64,000 nucleotides of DNA from Pseudomonas asgharzadehiana (lineage in GTDB: Bacteria; Pseudomonadota; Gammaproteobacteria; Pseudomonadales; Pseudomonadaceae). Made by a program: the position numbers and the translations under genes. The notes beneath the pieces are model-generated. The model did not search any database and had not been told where the DNA came from. It saw only the letters and a list, made by a program, of their open reading frames with translations. The DNA lies in the NCBI RefSeq assembly GCF_019139815.1, contig NZ_CP077079.1, positions 1,674,001 through 1,738,000 on the forward strand, given 5' to 3'. Below, piece by piece: positions 1 through 8,826 of the stretch (its first letter is position 1; every line of letters begins with the position of its first letter).

Positions 1-985
1 TCAGGGTCTGGGCCAGGTGCTGGCAGGCATTCCGCTCGTTCTCGCCAAACCCATCGATCATGTTGTTTTGCTGAGTGGCCGTCATGGGCGTCAGCAGCAA
101 GCGTGCGGCCATGGCGTCGGCAGAGGTGCGTCGCGTGTCCTGGGCCTTGTCCTGCAAGTGGGCGTAGAAGCTTTCCTGTTCGCAGCGCCCCACCAGTTCG
201 CGCCACATCCACGCCGGCTCCGGGTACACGCCTTTCTGGTCGTCCCAGGCGAAGGCCTGGCACACGCGCTCGAACAGCGGCACGCTCCACTGGGTATCGT
301 GGAGCAGTTGCAAAATGATGCGTTGCCATTGTTGTTGCAGGTCGAACACCCGCAGCCACGCTTGGTTGTTGTAGTGAGTGAGCTGGCTGATGAACTCGCG
401 CTCGGCCTTTTGCTCCAGCAATTCCTGCAAGGTGCGGCGGTAGTCTTGCAACAGCTCGCCGGTCAGCGCTTCGTGCTGCCAGGGGGTCATGGCGATCTGT
501 TGCCACGGCGTCAGCCAGTCCAGGTGTTGCACCGCCCACTGGGCGATGGCGCTGCGCTCGCCGGGCGTATCGAAGCAATGGCGCAGCAGGCCGGCCTGGA
601 AGGCCTCGGTGCAGTGCTGTTGCTGGGCCTGGGCCCAGCGCGCGTCGAGGTTGTGTGTGGTGAGGCCGCTGAGCAGGGCGTGGGCCGGGTCCGGCGCCGG
701 GGCTTCGTAGGGGGCCGGTTGCAGGGGCCGGATGTCCATCAGCTCGGCCAAATCGTTGAGGTTGGCATAGGTCGGTTCGACCACCGGCACTTCGACGCGT
801 TCTTGTGGCTCGCGGTCAGCTCGCCAGCGTGCCTCGCTCAAGGCTTGCTCGTAGGCTTCGCGCAGGCGCTGGAAGCCTGCGGCGTCGTCGTCCGGACGGC
901 AGCTTTTGAGCAGCCGCGCATAGCTGCGCTTGATGGTGCGCTCGTCGGCATCTTCGGGCAGTTGCAGTACGTTCCAACACTCCAT
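1..985 (-). CDS. J-domain co-chaperone, C-terminus cut by the window edge
   Basis: The reading frame starts at the ATG at 985 (MECWNVLQLPEDADERTIKR) and stays open to the window edge, so at least 328 residues are present and the stop lies outside. Residues 3-55 look like a J-domain: WNVLQLPEDADERTIKRSYA, then LLKSCRPDDD, then FQRLREAYEQAL. Where a canonical J-domain has HPD, this one has RPD. The rest is Trp- and Gln-rich with no recognised domain. The gene lies 11 bases after the stop of the HscC-type Hsp70 gene on the same strand, so the two are probably one operon and the protein probably stimulates that Hsp70. This resembles the hscC/djlB-djlC pairing of enterobacteria. The operon context is firm; the specific partner function is inferred. 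Confidence 0.75.
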   Translation of the reverse strand, partial: MECWNVLQLPEDADERTIKRSYARLLKSCRPDDDAAGFQRLREAYEQALSEARWRADREPQERVEVPVVEPTYANLNDLAELMDIRPLQPAPYEAPAPDPAHALLSGLTTHNLDARWAQAQQQHCTEAFQAGLLRHCFDTPGERSAIAQWAVQHLDWLTPWQQIAMTPWQHEALTGELLQDYRRTLQELLEQKAEREFISQLTHYNNQAWLRVFDLQQQWQRIILQLLHDTQWSVPLFERVCQAFAWDDQKGVYPEPAWMWRELVGRCEQESFYAHLQDKAQDTRRTSADAMAARLLLTPMTATQQNNMIDGFGENERNACQHLAQTL

Positions 986-996
986 CGGGTCCTCCC

Positions 997-2694
997 TCAG
1001 CGCCAGAAGCCGTTGTCCAACTGCTCGAGTTGACGGGTCAGTTCGCTGCGGGCCTCGCGGATGCGGCGTTCGTCCTGGGTATCGAGCACTTGCTGGAACT
1101 GCGCCGCCCAGTGGCCGAGTTGCTCGCGCAGTTCGCCGAGGTTTTCCTGATAGAGCCGCTCAAGGCGCGCGGTAAGCACGGTGTTGACCTGCTGGTCGCG
1201 CGGGTGAACCTTCAACTGCGCCAGGGCTTGCAGGCGTTGCTGGATCTCCTGCGGGCTGAGCACGCCAGGGTTGTTCTCGATCACCAATGAGTGTTGCTCG
1301 CCGGTCAGCGGGATATTCACCTGGGCTTCCAACAGGCCGTTGTTGTCGTAGGTGAAGCGCACGTCCAGCGAGACCTCACCGGCCTTGCGCTTGGGCACGC
1401 TGATGTCCAGTTGGCCCAGTTCGATGTTGTCTTTGACCAGGCGGCTTTCGCCCTGATAGATCTTGAGCAGCACGCGGGTCTGGTCGTCGTACAGGGTGAC
1501 CACGCTCTTGACCCGGCTCACCGGCACGCTGCTGTTGCGTTCGATCAACGGCAGGTAGTGGCCGCTTTCGATATGGCCGCCGTACTGGTTTGAGGTTTCG
1601 ATGCCCAGGGTGTAGGGGCACACGTCGGTCAGCACTACTTCTTCCAGGGCAGCGGAACGCGCCTTGAGCGCGGCCTGGATCGCGGCGCCGTGGGCGACCA
1701 CCTGGTCCGGGTCGAGGCTGATGGAAGGGAAGCGGCCGAACAATCCCGCGGCGAGTTTGCGCACCAGCGGCATGCGCGTGGTGCCGCCTACCAGCAATAT
1801 TTCATCGAGGTCGCCGACGCGAATCCGCGCATCGCGCAGGGCGCGTTCGATCGGCGCGCGCAGGCGCTCCAGCAGCGGCGTGTAGAGTTTGGCCAGCTCT
1901 TGCTGGGTGATGGTCTTGACCCACTGCTGGCCGTCGACACGCAGTGCGAATTCGGCGCTGTCGTCCTGGCCCAGGGCTTTGCGCACGCGCTCGGCCTCCC
2001 GGCGCAGGGCGTGCAGCACGCTGCTGGTGGGTGGGAAGTCGGCGGCGTTGCGTTGGCTGTCGACGAAGTGCTCCAGCAGCAGGGTGTCGAAGTCTTCGCC
2101 ACCGAGGAAGTTGTCGCCGGCGCTGGCGCGTACTTCCATCACGCCGTCGAACAGCTCGATGATCGACACGTCAAAGGTGCCGCCGCCGAGGTCGAAGACC
2201 AGGAATGATGTCTCTTTGTCACGCTGGTGCAGGCCGTAGGCCAGGGCGGCGGCGGTGGGCTCGTTGATCAGTTTTTCAACGTTGAGCCCGGCCAGCTCAC
2301 CGGCGATGCGCGTGGCTTTGCGTTGGCCGTCGCTGAAGTAGGCGGGCACGCTGATCACGGCTTCGGTGACCGTATGGCCGTAGGTGCGCTCGATGTCTTC
2401 CTTGAGGCTTTTGAGCACCAATGCCGAGAGTTCTTCGGGGCGGAACGAGCGGTCGCCCAGGCGTACTTCGGTGGCACTGCCCATGTAGCGCTTGAACAGC
2501 GAAGTGGTCAGGTGCGGGTGGGTATGCAGGCGCTCTTTGGCGGCCTGGCCGACCAGCACACGGCCTTGATCATCCAGCCCGACCACGCTTGGCGTGAGCA
2601 GATGGCCAAGGGCGTTAGGCACCAATTCGGCGGCGTCACCCCGCCAGACAGCGGCGAGACTGTTGGTGGTCCCCAGGTCGATTCCTACGATCAT
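997..2694 (-). CDS. hscC: HscC-type Hsp70 chaperone
   Basis: The protein has 565 residues, starting [19 protein letters not shown]. Hsp70 signatures appear in order: the phosphate-1 loop GIDLGTTNS at the N-terminus, [13 protein letters not shown] near 120, [12 protein letters not shown] near 175, and the adenosine motif LVGGTTRMP near 310. A substrate-binding domain follows. The C-terminal part is short compared with DnaK (about 640 residues) and lacks the EEVD-like tail, which fits the HscC (Hsp62) subfamily. It is an ATP-driven cytoplasmic chaperone. The ATG at 2694 was chosen because it places the GIDLGTT motif at residue 4, as in the family; the longer frame upstream adds unrelated residues. 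It is followed 11 bases later by a J-domain gene, its likely co-chaperone. Confidence 0.9.
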   Translation of the reverse strand: MIVGIDLGTTNSLAAVWRGDAAELVPNALGHLLTPSVVGLDDQGRVLVGQAAKERLHTHPHLTTSLFKRYMGSATEVRLGDRSFRPEELSALVLKSLKEDIERTYGHTVTEAVISVPAYFSDGQRKATRIAGELAGLNVEKLINEPTAAALAYGLHQRDKETSFLVFDLGGGTFDVSIIELFDGVMEVRASAGDNFLGGEDFDTLLLEHFVDSQRNAADFPPTSSVLHALRREAERVRKALGQDDSAEFALRVDGQQWVKTITQQELAKLYTPLLERLRAPIERALRDARIRVGDLDEILLVGGTTRMPLVRKLAAGLFGRFPSISLDPDQVVAHGAAIQAALKARSAALEEVVLTDVCPYTLGIETSNQYGGHIESGHYLPLIERNSSVPVSRVKSVVTLYDDQTRVLLKIYQGESRLVKDNIELGQLDISVPKRKAGEVSLDVRFTYDNNGLLEAQVNIPLTGEQHSLVIENNPGVLSPQEIQQRLQALAQLKVHPRDQQVNTVLTARLERLYQENLGELREQLGHWAAQFQQVLDTQDERRIREARSELTRQLEQLDNGFWR

Positions 2695-2812
2695 TACGAC
2701 AAGCTCCCTCTGTGGTCTGTAAGAATCAGTAACTAATTTTACCCTGAAAGGTTGGCGGAAAAGCAAGGCGGCAGGTTTAGGGCAGCTTGATGCAATTCCA
2801 TGTGGGAGCAAC

Positions 2813-2821
2813 TGTCTTGAT
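2813..2821 (+). repeat. IS110 subterminal inverted repeat, transposase 3' side
   Basis: TGTCTTGAT, 4 bases inside the element end. It is inverted relative to 4038-4046. Confidence 0.75.
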
Positions 2822-2907
2822 GACCCTAACTTTGGCATCGCTTTTTAAGACAGCCAAGCTCCCACAGCTTCAAGCCGTGTGACCTTCAACCACACATCGC
2901 TGCCGAT

Positions 2908-3840
2908 TCAGGCAGCGTGTTCTTTCCATTCGGCTCTATAACGCAGCATCGCGTTCAGCCTGACTAACAAAACACGCATGCATGCAATTAGCGCAACTTT
3001 TGCGCGTTTGCCTTTGTCGCGCAGTGCTTTATAGCGGGCCTGGAATTCAGGCTGTTCCCGGATGACAACCCAGCAGGCCATGTAGAGCGAGCGACGCACG
3101 GAAAACCTTCCGCCGCTAATGTGACGCGCACCTTGGTGTTTCCCACTGTCGTTGTTATACGGAGCGAGGCCCGCTAGCGCCGTGATCGGACGCCTGCCAA
3201 TCTCGCCCAGCTCCGGCAGATATGCCATTAGGCTAGCCGCCGTAATGAGCCCGATGCCCTTAACTGAGCACAGGCGTTCGACCTTTTCGCGGTCTAGCCT
3301 GTTGGCGGTTTCGCGAATCAGCTGCTCTATCGCGTTCACAGCCTTGCTCAAGTAGTCGATATGGCTCTGCAACGCCGGTTTTACTACGTCGCAGGAGGCT
3401 GTTTTCAGGCGCCTTCTGTCATCGTCCCTCTGCTGAACAAAGTTCTCTCGCTGCTGGACTAACGCGCGCAACTCGTCATGTTCCGGGCTGGTGATTCGGC
3501 TGCTTGGTGAGTCGAGAACCGCTGCGAACTGCGCAAGAGACTTTGCGTCTATCGGGTCGGTTTTAGCGTGTTGCCCCATCGCCCTGGAAAAACTCTTGGC
3601 CCGACGGGGATTGACGCAGATGACATTAAGGCCCGCAGCCTGAAGCGCCTTCATGACTTTGCGCTCATAACCGCCAGTAGCCTCCAACACCACGCGTCCG
3701 ACCTGGTGAAGCAATAGCCACCCAATCAACCCAGGGAAATCTTCTTCGGCGTTAGCGCAATTTACCCCAACGTCAACCTGATGAACTCGAGCTTCAAGGC
3801 TGTCCTTGGAAACATCAATGCCTGCTGGATAGGAAAACAT
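2908..3840 (-). CDS. IS110-family transposase (DEDD recombinase)
   Basis: The protein has 310 residues from the ATG at 3840. AGAGGG lies 7 bases upstream as ribosome binding site; an in-frame TTG two codons earlier is less likely. The N-terminal RuvC-like DEDD domain shows GIDVSKDSLEA near 8, VVLEATGGYE near 53 and AKTDPIDAKSLAQFA near 95, which supply the acidic residues. A coiled middle (QQRENFVQQRDDDRRRLK) follows. The C-terminal Tnp-like domain with the catalytic serine region is at SVKGIGLITAASLMAYLPE and ALAGLAPYNNDSGKHQGARH, the Transposase_20 hallmark. It catalyses RNA-guided excision and integration of the surrounding element. The non-coding segment is on the 5' side, which places it in the IS110 rather than the IS1111 subgroup. 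No frameshift is seen. Confidence 0.93.
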   Translation of the reverse strand: MFSYPAGIDVSKDSLEARVHQVDVGVNCANAEEDFPGLIGWLLLHQVGRVVLEATGGYERKVMKALQAAGLNVICVNPRRAKSFSRAMGQHAKTDPIDAKSLAQFAAVLDSPSSRITSPEHDELRALVQQRENFVQQRDDDRRRLKTASCDVVKPALQSHIDYLSKAVNAIEQLIRETANRLDREKVERLCSVKGIGLITAASLMAYLPELGEIGRRPITALAGLAPYNNDSGKHQGARHISGGRFSVRRSLYMACWVVIREQPEFQARYKALRDKGKRAKVALIACMRVLLVRLNAMLRYRAEWKEHAA

Positions 3841-3862
3841 AGCCAAACCCTCTTACACTAAA

Positions 3863-4021
3863 AGTGAGAGCGCTCTGGCTTGGCCCACGCTTGTAACTGT
3901 TCGAGGTGGGCTCGTTCAACTGTTCGGGCTCATGTCCAGAGCGGAGAAGTGAGTGGCAGCATGGGCTCCCACACGTGCTTTAAGCACTTCGGGCATTCAG
4001 CTTGCCACTCACCCTCTCACT
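3863..4021 (-). ncRNA. Candidate IS110 bridge RNA (target- and donor-binding loops)
   Basis: Read on the minus strand, the transposase leader forms two stem-loops. Loop 1: stem 4003-4012/3949-3958 (10 bp), inner hairpin 3975-3987, and TGTGGGAG on its 3' side (3966-3973), complementary to target CTCCCACA with core CT. Its 5' side has AATGCCC, matching 5 of 7 bases of the left target AAGCCCC. Loop 2: stem 3936-3943/3871-3878 (8 bp), inner hairpin 3902-3914, ACAGTTG on its 5' side (3917-3923), identical to the IS end next to the core, and ACAAG on its 3' side (3890-3894), complementary to the other IS end CTTGT. An 8-bp pair, 4014-4021/3863-3870, could close the whole. This is the bridge-RNA layout described for IS621. 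Transcript ends are unknown. Confidence 0.78.
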
Positions 4022-4037
4022 CTCAGCTTAATCCCGT

Positions 4038-4046
4038 ATCAAGACA
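4038..4046 (-). repeat. IS110 subterminal inverted repeat, transposase 5' side
   Basis: ATCAAGACA, the exact reverse complement of 2813-2821. It lies 2 bases inside the AG core at 4049-4050. Confidence 0.75.
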
Positions 4047-4048
4047 CA

Positions 4049-4130
4049 AGGGGGCTTGCTCCCGCTGGCAGTGGGTCAGCTGCAGATGAGCTGACTGACA
4101 GACCGCCATCGGGAGCAAGCCCCCACATTT
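4049..4130. repeat. REP pair interrupted by the IS110 element
   Basis: agggggcttgctccc (4049-4063) and gggagcaagcccccacattt (to 4130) are the two inverted arms, with an inner ctgactgac-type segment as in the other REP pairs of the window. The missing first bases of the left arm (tgtgggag) lie at 2801-2808 on the far side of the IS. Confidence 0.85.
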
Positions 4131-4155
4131 AATCGATGGTGTAAAAAAATGGCAT

Positions 4156-4191
4156 AAAAAAACCGCCTCCTGGTGAGGAGGCGGTTTTTTT
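4156..4191. terminator. Bidirectional rho-independent terminator after emhC
   Basis: A perfect 8-bp stem, CCGCCTCC (4163-4170) with GGAGGCGG (4177-4184), is flanked by seven A on the left and seven T on the right. It therefore works in either direction. It lies 17 bases beyond the emhC stop and ends the efflux operon. Confidence 0.9.
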
Positions 4192-4207
4192 GTTTACAGC
4201 AGCACGA

Positions 4208-5665
4208 TCAGAACAACTTCAGCGCCGGTGCTTCTTCTTTCAACGGCTCGTTCTTCGCGGTCTGCTCGTTCCAGCCGCCACCGAGGGCCTTGTACAGGTT
4301 GACCTCGGCGGTCAGCTGCGCCAGGCGGTCGGTGATCAGCGATTGCTGGGCGCTGAACAGTTGGCGCTGGGCATCAAGGAAGGTCAGGTTGCTGTCGACA
4401 CCAATGCGGTAGCGGCGCTCGGCCAGGCGGTAGTAATCCTGGTTGGCCGCGACGAAGCCGCGCTGGGCGTCCAGTTGCTGCTTGTAGGTCTCACGCGCGG
4501 CGAGGCCGTCGGACACTTCCTGAAAGCCCGTCTGGATGGCCTTCTCGTAGTTGGCCACGTTGATCTCTTTCTGGATCTTCGAGTAGTCCAGGCTGGCGCG
4601 CAGGCTACCGGCGTTGAAGATCGGGATGTTGATCTGCGGCGCGAACGACCAGGTACCCGAACCGCCCTTGAACAGGCCGCCCAGTGTCGGGCTGGCGGTA
4701 CCGGCGCTGGCCGTCAGGCTGATGCTCGGAAAGAACGCGGCACGGGCCGCGCCGATGTTGGCGTTGGCCGCCTTGAGGTTGTACTCGGCCTGCACGATGT
4801 CGGGGCGACGTTGCAACAGGTCCGATGGCAACCCGGCCGGTACTTCGCTGAGCAGGTCATCCGACAGCGGCTTGCTGGCGATATTCGCCGGCAGGCCGGT
4901 GCCCAGCAGCAGGGTCAGGCTGTTTTCGTCCTGGGCCACCTGGCGGGTATAGCGCGCCAGGGCTACCCGGGCGTTTTCCACCGAGGTGCGCGCCTGGCTG
5001 AGGTCGAGGGCCGAAGCCACGCCGACTTCGTTGCTGCGCGAGGTGAGCTTGAAGCTCTGCTCATACGCGCCCAGGGTGTCCTGGGTGAGCTTGAGCAGTT
5101 CCTTGTCGGCCTGCCAGGTCAGATAGGCGTTGGCCACGCTGGCCACCAGGCTGATCTGGGTGCTGCGCCGCGCTTCTTCAGTGGCGAAGTATTTTTGCAG
5201 TGCTTCTTCACTCAGGCTGCGCACGCGGCCGAACAGGTCCAGCTCATAGGAACTGATCCCCAGGCCCGCCGAGTACTGGCTGGCGATGGTCGCCTGACCG
5301 GACTGCGACAGCTTGGCCGGCGTACGCGAACGACTGCCGTTGCCCGTGGCCGAGACGGCCGGGAACAGGTCGGCGCGCTGGATCTGGTACTGCGCGGCAT
5401 AGGCGTCGATGTTCAGGGCCGCGACACGCAGGTCGCGGTTGTTCACCAGCGCGGTCTGGATCAGCTGTTGCAGCGCGGGGTCATGGAAAAACTGCTTCCA
5501 GCCCTGCTCGGCAGCGGCCTGGTTCGGCGCCTGGGCCGACGAATACGCCGGGCCCTGCGGGAACTGTGCCGCCACCGGCGCGTCGGGGCGCTGGTAGTCA
5601 GGTATAAGCGAGCAGCCACTGAGCACGAATGCCGTGACGGCTAAGGAAAGTAGCGACTTGCTCAT
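4208..5665 (-). CDS. emhC: Outer-membrane efflux channel EmhC (OprM/TtgC family)
   Basis: The protein has 485 residues and is the outer-membrane channel of an RND tripartite pump. It starts with a lipoprotein signal ending LSGCSL (Cys17), then [19 protein letters not shown], typical of the OprM/NodT family. Two repeats of the outer-membrane efflux domain follow, with the helical barrel motif [20 protein letters not shown] and the [19 protein letters not shown] signature near 280. Its ATG overlaps the emhB stop (ATGA), so translation is coupled. Gene order emhA-emhB-emhC with the divergent EmhR repressor identifies it as the partner of EmhAB rather than a stray OprM paralogue. TtgC and OprM are the close equivalents in P. 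putida and P. aeruginosa. Confidence 0.9.
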   Translation of the reverse strand: MSKSLLSLAVTAFVLSGCSLIPDYQRPDAPVAAQFPQGPAYSSAQAPNQAAAEQGWKQFFHDPALQQLIQTALVNNRDLRVAALNIDAYAAQYQIQRADLFPAVSATGNGSRSRTPAKLSQSGQATIASQYSAGLGISSYELDLFGRVRSLSEEALQKYFATEEARRSTQISLVASVANAYLTWQADKELLKLTQDTLGAYEQSFKLTSRSNEVGVASALDLSQARTSVENARVALARYTRQVAQDENSLTLLLGTGLPANIASKPLSDDLLSEVPAGLPSDLLQRRPDIVQAEYNLKAANANIGAARAAFFPSISLTASAGTASPTLGGLFKGGSGTWSFAPQINIPIFNAGSLRASLDYSKIQKEINVANYEKAIQTGFQEVSDGLAARETYKQQLDAQRGFVAANQDYYRLAERRYRIGVDSNLTFLDAQRQLFSAQQSLITDRLAQLTAEVNLYKALGGGWNEQTAKNEPLKEEAPALKLF

Positions 5666-8600
5666 TGGCCAGCCTCTTTAGGAGTTTGCTTGGGTTCAGT
5701 CTGTTTGCGTTCGCCTGCGGCGGACACGGTTGCAAAGAACAATGGCACCCAGAAGATCGCCAGGACCGTGGCCGTGATCATACCGCCGATCACACCGGTA
5801 CCGATCGCGTGCTGGCTGCCGGAGCCGGCGCCCGAGGAGATCGCCAGCGGCAACACGCCGAGCACGAATGCCATGGAGGTCATGATGATCGGGCGCAGAC
5901 GCATACGGGATGCTTCGATGGCCGATTCGACAATGCCTTTGCCTTGTTCATGCAGCTCTTTGGCGAACTCGACGATCAGGATGGCGTTTTTCGCCGCCAG
6001 GCCCACCGTCACCAACAAGCCGACCTGGAAGAACACGTCGTTGGACAGGCCGCGCAGGCTGGTGGCGATCAACGCACCCACCACACCCAACGGCACTACC
6101 AGTACCACTGCGATCGGGATCGACCAGCTTTCGTACAACGCCGCGAGGCAGAGGAACACCACCAGTAGCGACAGGGCGTACAACGCCGGTGCCTGCGAGC
6201 CGGACAGCCGTTCTTCGTACGACAGGCCCGTCCAGGCATAGCCTACGCCCGCCGGCAATTGCTTGGCGATGCGTTCGACTTCGGCCATGGCATCACCGGT
6301 ACTGTAGCCCGGTGCCGGCGTACCGAGGATTTCCATTGCCGCAACACCGTTGTAGCGCGAGAGCTTGGGCGAGCCGTAGATCCACTTGCCCGAAGAAATG
6401 GCCGACAGGGGCACCATCTTCCCGGAGTCGCTGCGTACGAACCATTTGTTCAGGTCTTCCGGGGACATCCGGCTGGCGGCGTCGCCCTGCACGTACACCT
6501 TCTTCACACGACCACGGTCGATGAAGTCGTTGACGTAGCTGCCACCCAGGGCAATCGCCAGGGTCTGGTTGATGCTCGACAGCGTAATGCCTTGGGCGCT
6601 GGCCTTCTCGTCGTCGACGGTGAGTTCGTACTGCGGCTCATCGTTCACGCCGTTGGGGCGCACACCGGCCAGGATCTTGCTCTGGGCGGCCATGCCGAGG
6701 AACTGGTTGCGCGCTTGCATCAGCTTTTCGTGGCCGACACCGCCCTGGTCTTGCAGGAACACGTCGAAACCGGTGGCGTTACCCAACTCCAGGACCGAAG
6801 GCGGCACGATGGCGAAAACCATGGCGTCCTTGAAGGCCCCGAAGAAGTAACCCTGGGCACGCTTGGCCACTTCGAATACCGACTGCGAAGCATCGCGTTC
6901 ATCCCATGGCTTGAGCATCACGAACGCGAGGCCCGAGCTTTGGCCACGGCCAGCGAAGTTGAAGCCGTTGACGGTAAAGACCGATTTCACGGCCTTGCCT
7001 TCGCCGGGCTCGCCTTCCTTGTCGTTGAGCAGGAAAGCCCGCATGTCGTCGATGACTTTTTGCGTACGTTCAGCGGATGAGCCGACCGGGGTCTGTACCT
7101 GGGCGAAGATCACACCCTGGTCTTCCTCGGGCAGGAACGCGCTTGGAATGCGGGTGAACAGCCAGATCATGCCGACGAAGATGATCAGGTACACGAAGAA
7201 CGCCGGGTACTTGTGCTTGATCATGTTGCCCACGCCGCGCTCGTAGCTGATAACGCCACGGTCGAAGGTGCGGTTGAACCAGCCGAAGAAACCACGCTTG
7301 GGTTGGCCGTGCTTCTCGGGGTCGATCGGCTTGAGCATGGTGGCGCACAGGGCCGGGGTGAAGATCAGCGCAACCAGTACCGACAGCGCCATGGCCGAAA
7401 CGATGGTGATGGAGAACTGTTTGTAGATCACACCGGTGGAACCGCCGAAGAACGCCATCGGCAGCAATACCGCCGACAGTACCAGGGCGATACCCACCAG
7501 GGCGCCCTGGATCTGGCCCATGGACTTGACCGTCGCTTCTTTGGGCGACAGATGCTCCTCGGCCATCACCCGCTCAACGTTCTCTACCACCACGATGGCA
7601 TCGTCCACCAGCAAGCCGATGGCCAGGATCATGCCGAACATGGTCAGGGTGTTGATGGTGAAACCGAACGCCGCCAGGATCCCGAAGGTACCCAGCAATA
7701 CCACCGGTACGGTCATGGTGGTGATGATGGTGGCGCGGAAGTTCTGCAGGAACAGGAACATCACCAGGAACACCAGCACGATCGCTTCGACCAGGGTGTG
7801 CACCACGCCGGAGATCGATTCGGTTACCACTGGCGTGGTGTCATACGGCACCACTGCCTTCATGCCTGGCGGGAAGAACGGCTCCAGGGACGCCACGGTG
7901 GCACGGATGGCCTTGGCGGTGTCCAGGGCGTTGGCGCCCGAGGCCAGTTTGATCGCCATGCCCGACGCCGGCTTGCCGTTGAACTGCGCACTGATGCTGT
8001 AGTTCTGGCCGCCCAGTTCGATACGCGAGATGTCACGCAGGCGAACCTGCGAGCCGTCGGCGTTGACCTTCATCAGGATCTTGCCGAACTCTTCCGCGGT
8101 TTGCAGGCGGGTCTTGCCGATGATGGTTGCGTTCAGCTGGGTACCGGGCAGGGCGGGCAGGCCGCCCAATTGGCCAGTGGCCACTTGCACGTTCTGCGCG
8201 GAAATGGCGGTGCTGACGTCGACCGGGGTCAACTGGTAGTTGTTCAGCTTGGCCGGGTCCAGCCAGATACGCATGGCGTACTGCGAACCGAACACCTGGA
8301 AGTCACCGACACCCGCGGTACGGGAAATCGGGTCCTGGATGTTGGACACGATGTAGTTGGAGAGGTCGTCCTTGGTCATGCTGCCGTCTTCCGACACCAG
8401 ACCGATCACCATCAGGAAGTTCTTCACCGACTTGGTCACGCGGATACCCTGCTGCTGCACTTCTTGCGGCAGCAATGGGGTCGCCAGGTTCAGCTTGTTC
8501 TGCACCTGAACCTGGGCGATGTCCGGGTTGGTACCCTGGTTGAACGTCGCGGTGATGGTCATGCTGCCGTCGGAGTTACTGTCCGAGGCGACATAACGCA

Positions 8601-8823
8601 GGTTGTCGATACCGTTGAGCTGTTGCTCGATGACCTGCACCACGGTGTCCTGCACGGTTTGTGCGGACGCGCCTGGGTAGGTCACCTGGATATCAATAGC
8701 GGTCGGCGCGATGGCCGGGTACTGGTTGATGGGCAACTTCAGGATCGACAGGGTCCCGACCAGCATGATCACCAGGGCAATTACCCAGGCAAAAATGGGA
8801 CGGTCGATAAAAAATTTCGACAT
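5662..8823 (-). CDS. emhB: RND multidrug efflux transporter EmhB
   Basis: The protein has 1053 residues, the usual size for the HAE1 RND family, starting [20 protein letters not shown]. It is an inner-membrane proton/drug antiporter. Twelve membrane segments in two halves are visible, with porter loops after segments 1 and 7. The proton-relay region [18 protein letters not shown] (near 400) carries the paired Asp residues, and segment 10 contains [17 protein letters not shown] with the relay Lys. It begins 3 bases after the emhA stop and overlaps emhC by 4. Homologues MexB, TtgB and EmhB export hydrophobic antibiotics, solvents and polycyclic aromatics; the substrate of this copy is inferred from them. 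Confidence 0.93.
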   Translation of the reverse strand: MSKFFIDRPIFAWVIALVIMLVGTLSILKLPINQYPAIAPTAIDIQVTYPGASAQTVQDTVVQVIEQQLNGIDNLRYVASDSNSDGSMTITATFNQGTNPDIAQVQVQNKLNLATPLLPQEVQQQGIRVTKSVKNFLMVIGLVSEDGSMTKDDLSNYIVSNIQDPISRTAGVGDFQVFGSQYAMRIWLDPAKLNNYQLTPVDVSTAISAQNVQVATGQLGGLPALPGTQLNATIIGKTRLQTAEEFGKILMKVNADGSQVRLRDISRIELGGQNYSISAQFNGKPASGMAIKLASGANALDTAKAIRATVASLEPFFPPGMKAVVPYDTTPVVTESISGVVHTLVEAIVLVFLVMFLFLQNFRATIITTMTVPVVLLGTFGILAAFGFTINTLTMFGMILAIGLLVDDAIVVVENVERVMAEEHLSPKEATVKSMGQIQGALVGIALVLSAVLLPMAFFGGSTGVIYKQFSITIVSAMALSVLVALIFTPALCATMLKPIDPEKHGQPKRGFFGWFNRTFDRGVISYERGVGNMIKHKYPAFFVYLIIFVGMIWLFTRIPSAFLPEEDQGVIFAQVQTPVGSSAERTQKVIDDMRAFLLNDKEGEPGEGKAVKSVFTVNGFNFAGRGQSSGLAFVMLKPWDERDASQSVFEVAKRAQGYFFGAFKDAMVFAIVPPSVLELGNATGFDVFLQDQGGVGHEKLMQARNQFLGMAAQSKILAGVRPNGVNDEPQYELTVDDEKASAQGITLSSINQTLAIALGGSYVNDFIDRGRVKKVYVQGDAASRMSPEDLNKWFVRSDSGKMVPLSAISSGKWIYGSPKLSRYNGVAAMEILGTPAPGYSTGDAMAEVERIAKQLPAGVGYAWTGLSYEERLSGSQAPALYALSLLVVFLCLAALYESWSIPIAVVLVVPLGVVGALIATSLRGLSNDVFFQVGLLVTVGLAAKNAILIVEFAKELHEQGKGIVESAIEASRMRLRPIIMTSMAFVLGVLPLAISSGAGSGSQHAIGTGVIGGMITATVLAIFWVPLFFATVSAAGERKQTEPKQTPKEAGQ

Positions 8824-8826
8824 GGG

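Larger units (their letters stand above)
2809..4050 (-). mobile_element. IS110-family insertion sequence inserted in a REP
   Basis: The element is 1242 bp with one transposase gene on the minus strand and about 200 bp of structured leader. Ends were set by three observations. First, the flank ending at 2808 (tgtgggag) and the flank starting at 4049 (agggggcttgctccc) join, sharing AG, into a perfect Pseudomonas REP. Second, subterminal inverted repeats TGTCTTGAT (2813-2821) and ATCAAGACA (4038-4046) sit just inside both ends. Third, the terminal bases CAACTGT (2809-2815) recur in the leader as a putative donor guide. There is no target duplication apart from the shared AG/CT dinucleotide, as expected for IS110. 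ISPpu9 and ISPpu10 of P. putida are known IS110-type elements that insert in REPs. The gene is intact, so the element may be active. Confidence 0.88.

Noticed and set aside
2809..2866. Alternative IS110 end at about 2866
   Set aside because: The REP reconstruction, the inverted subterminal TGTCTTGAT and the donor-guide match all place the end at 2809.
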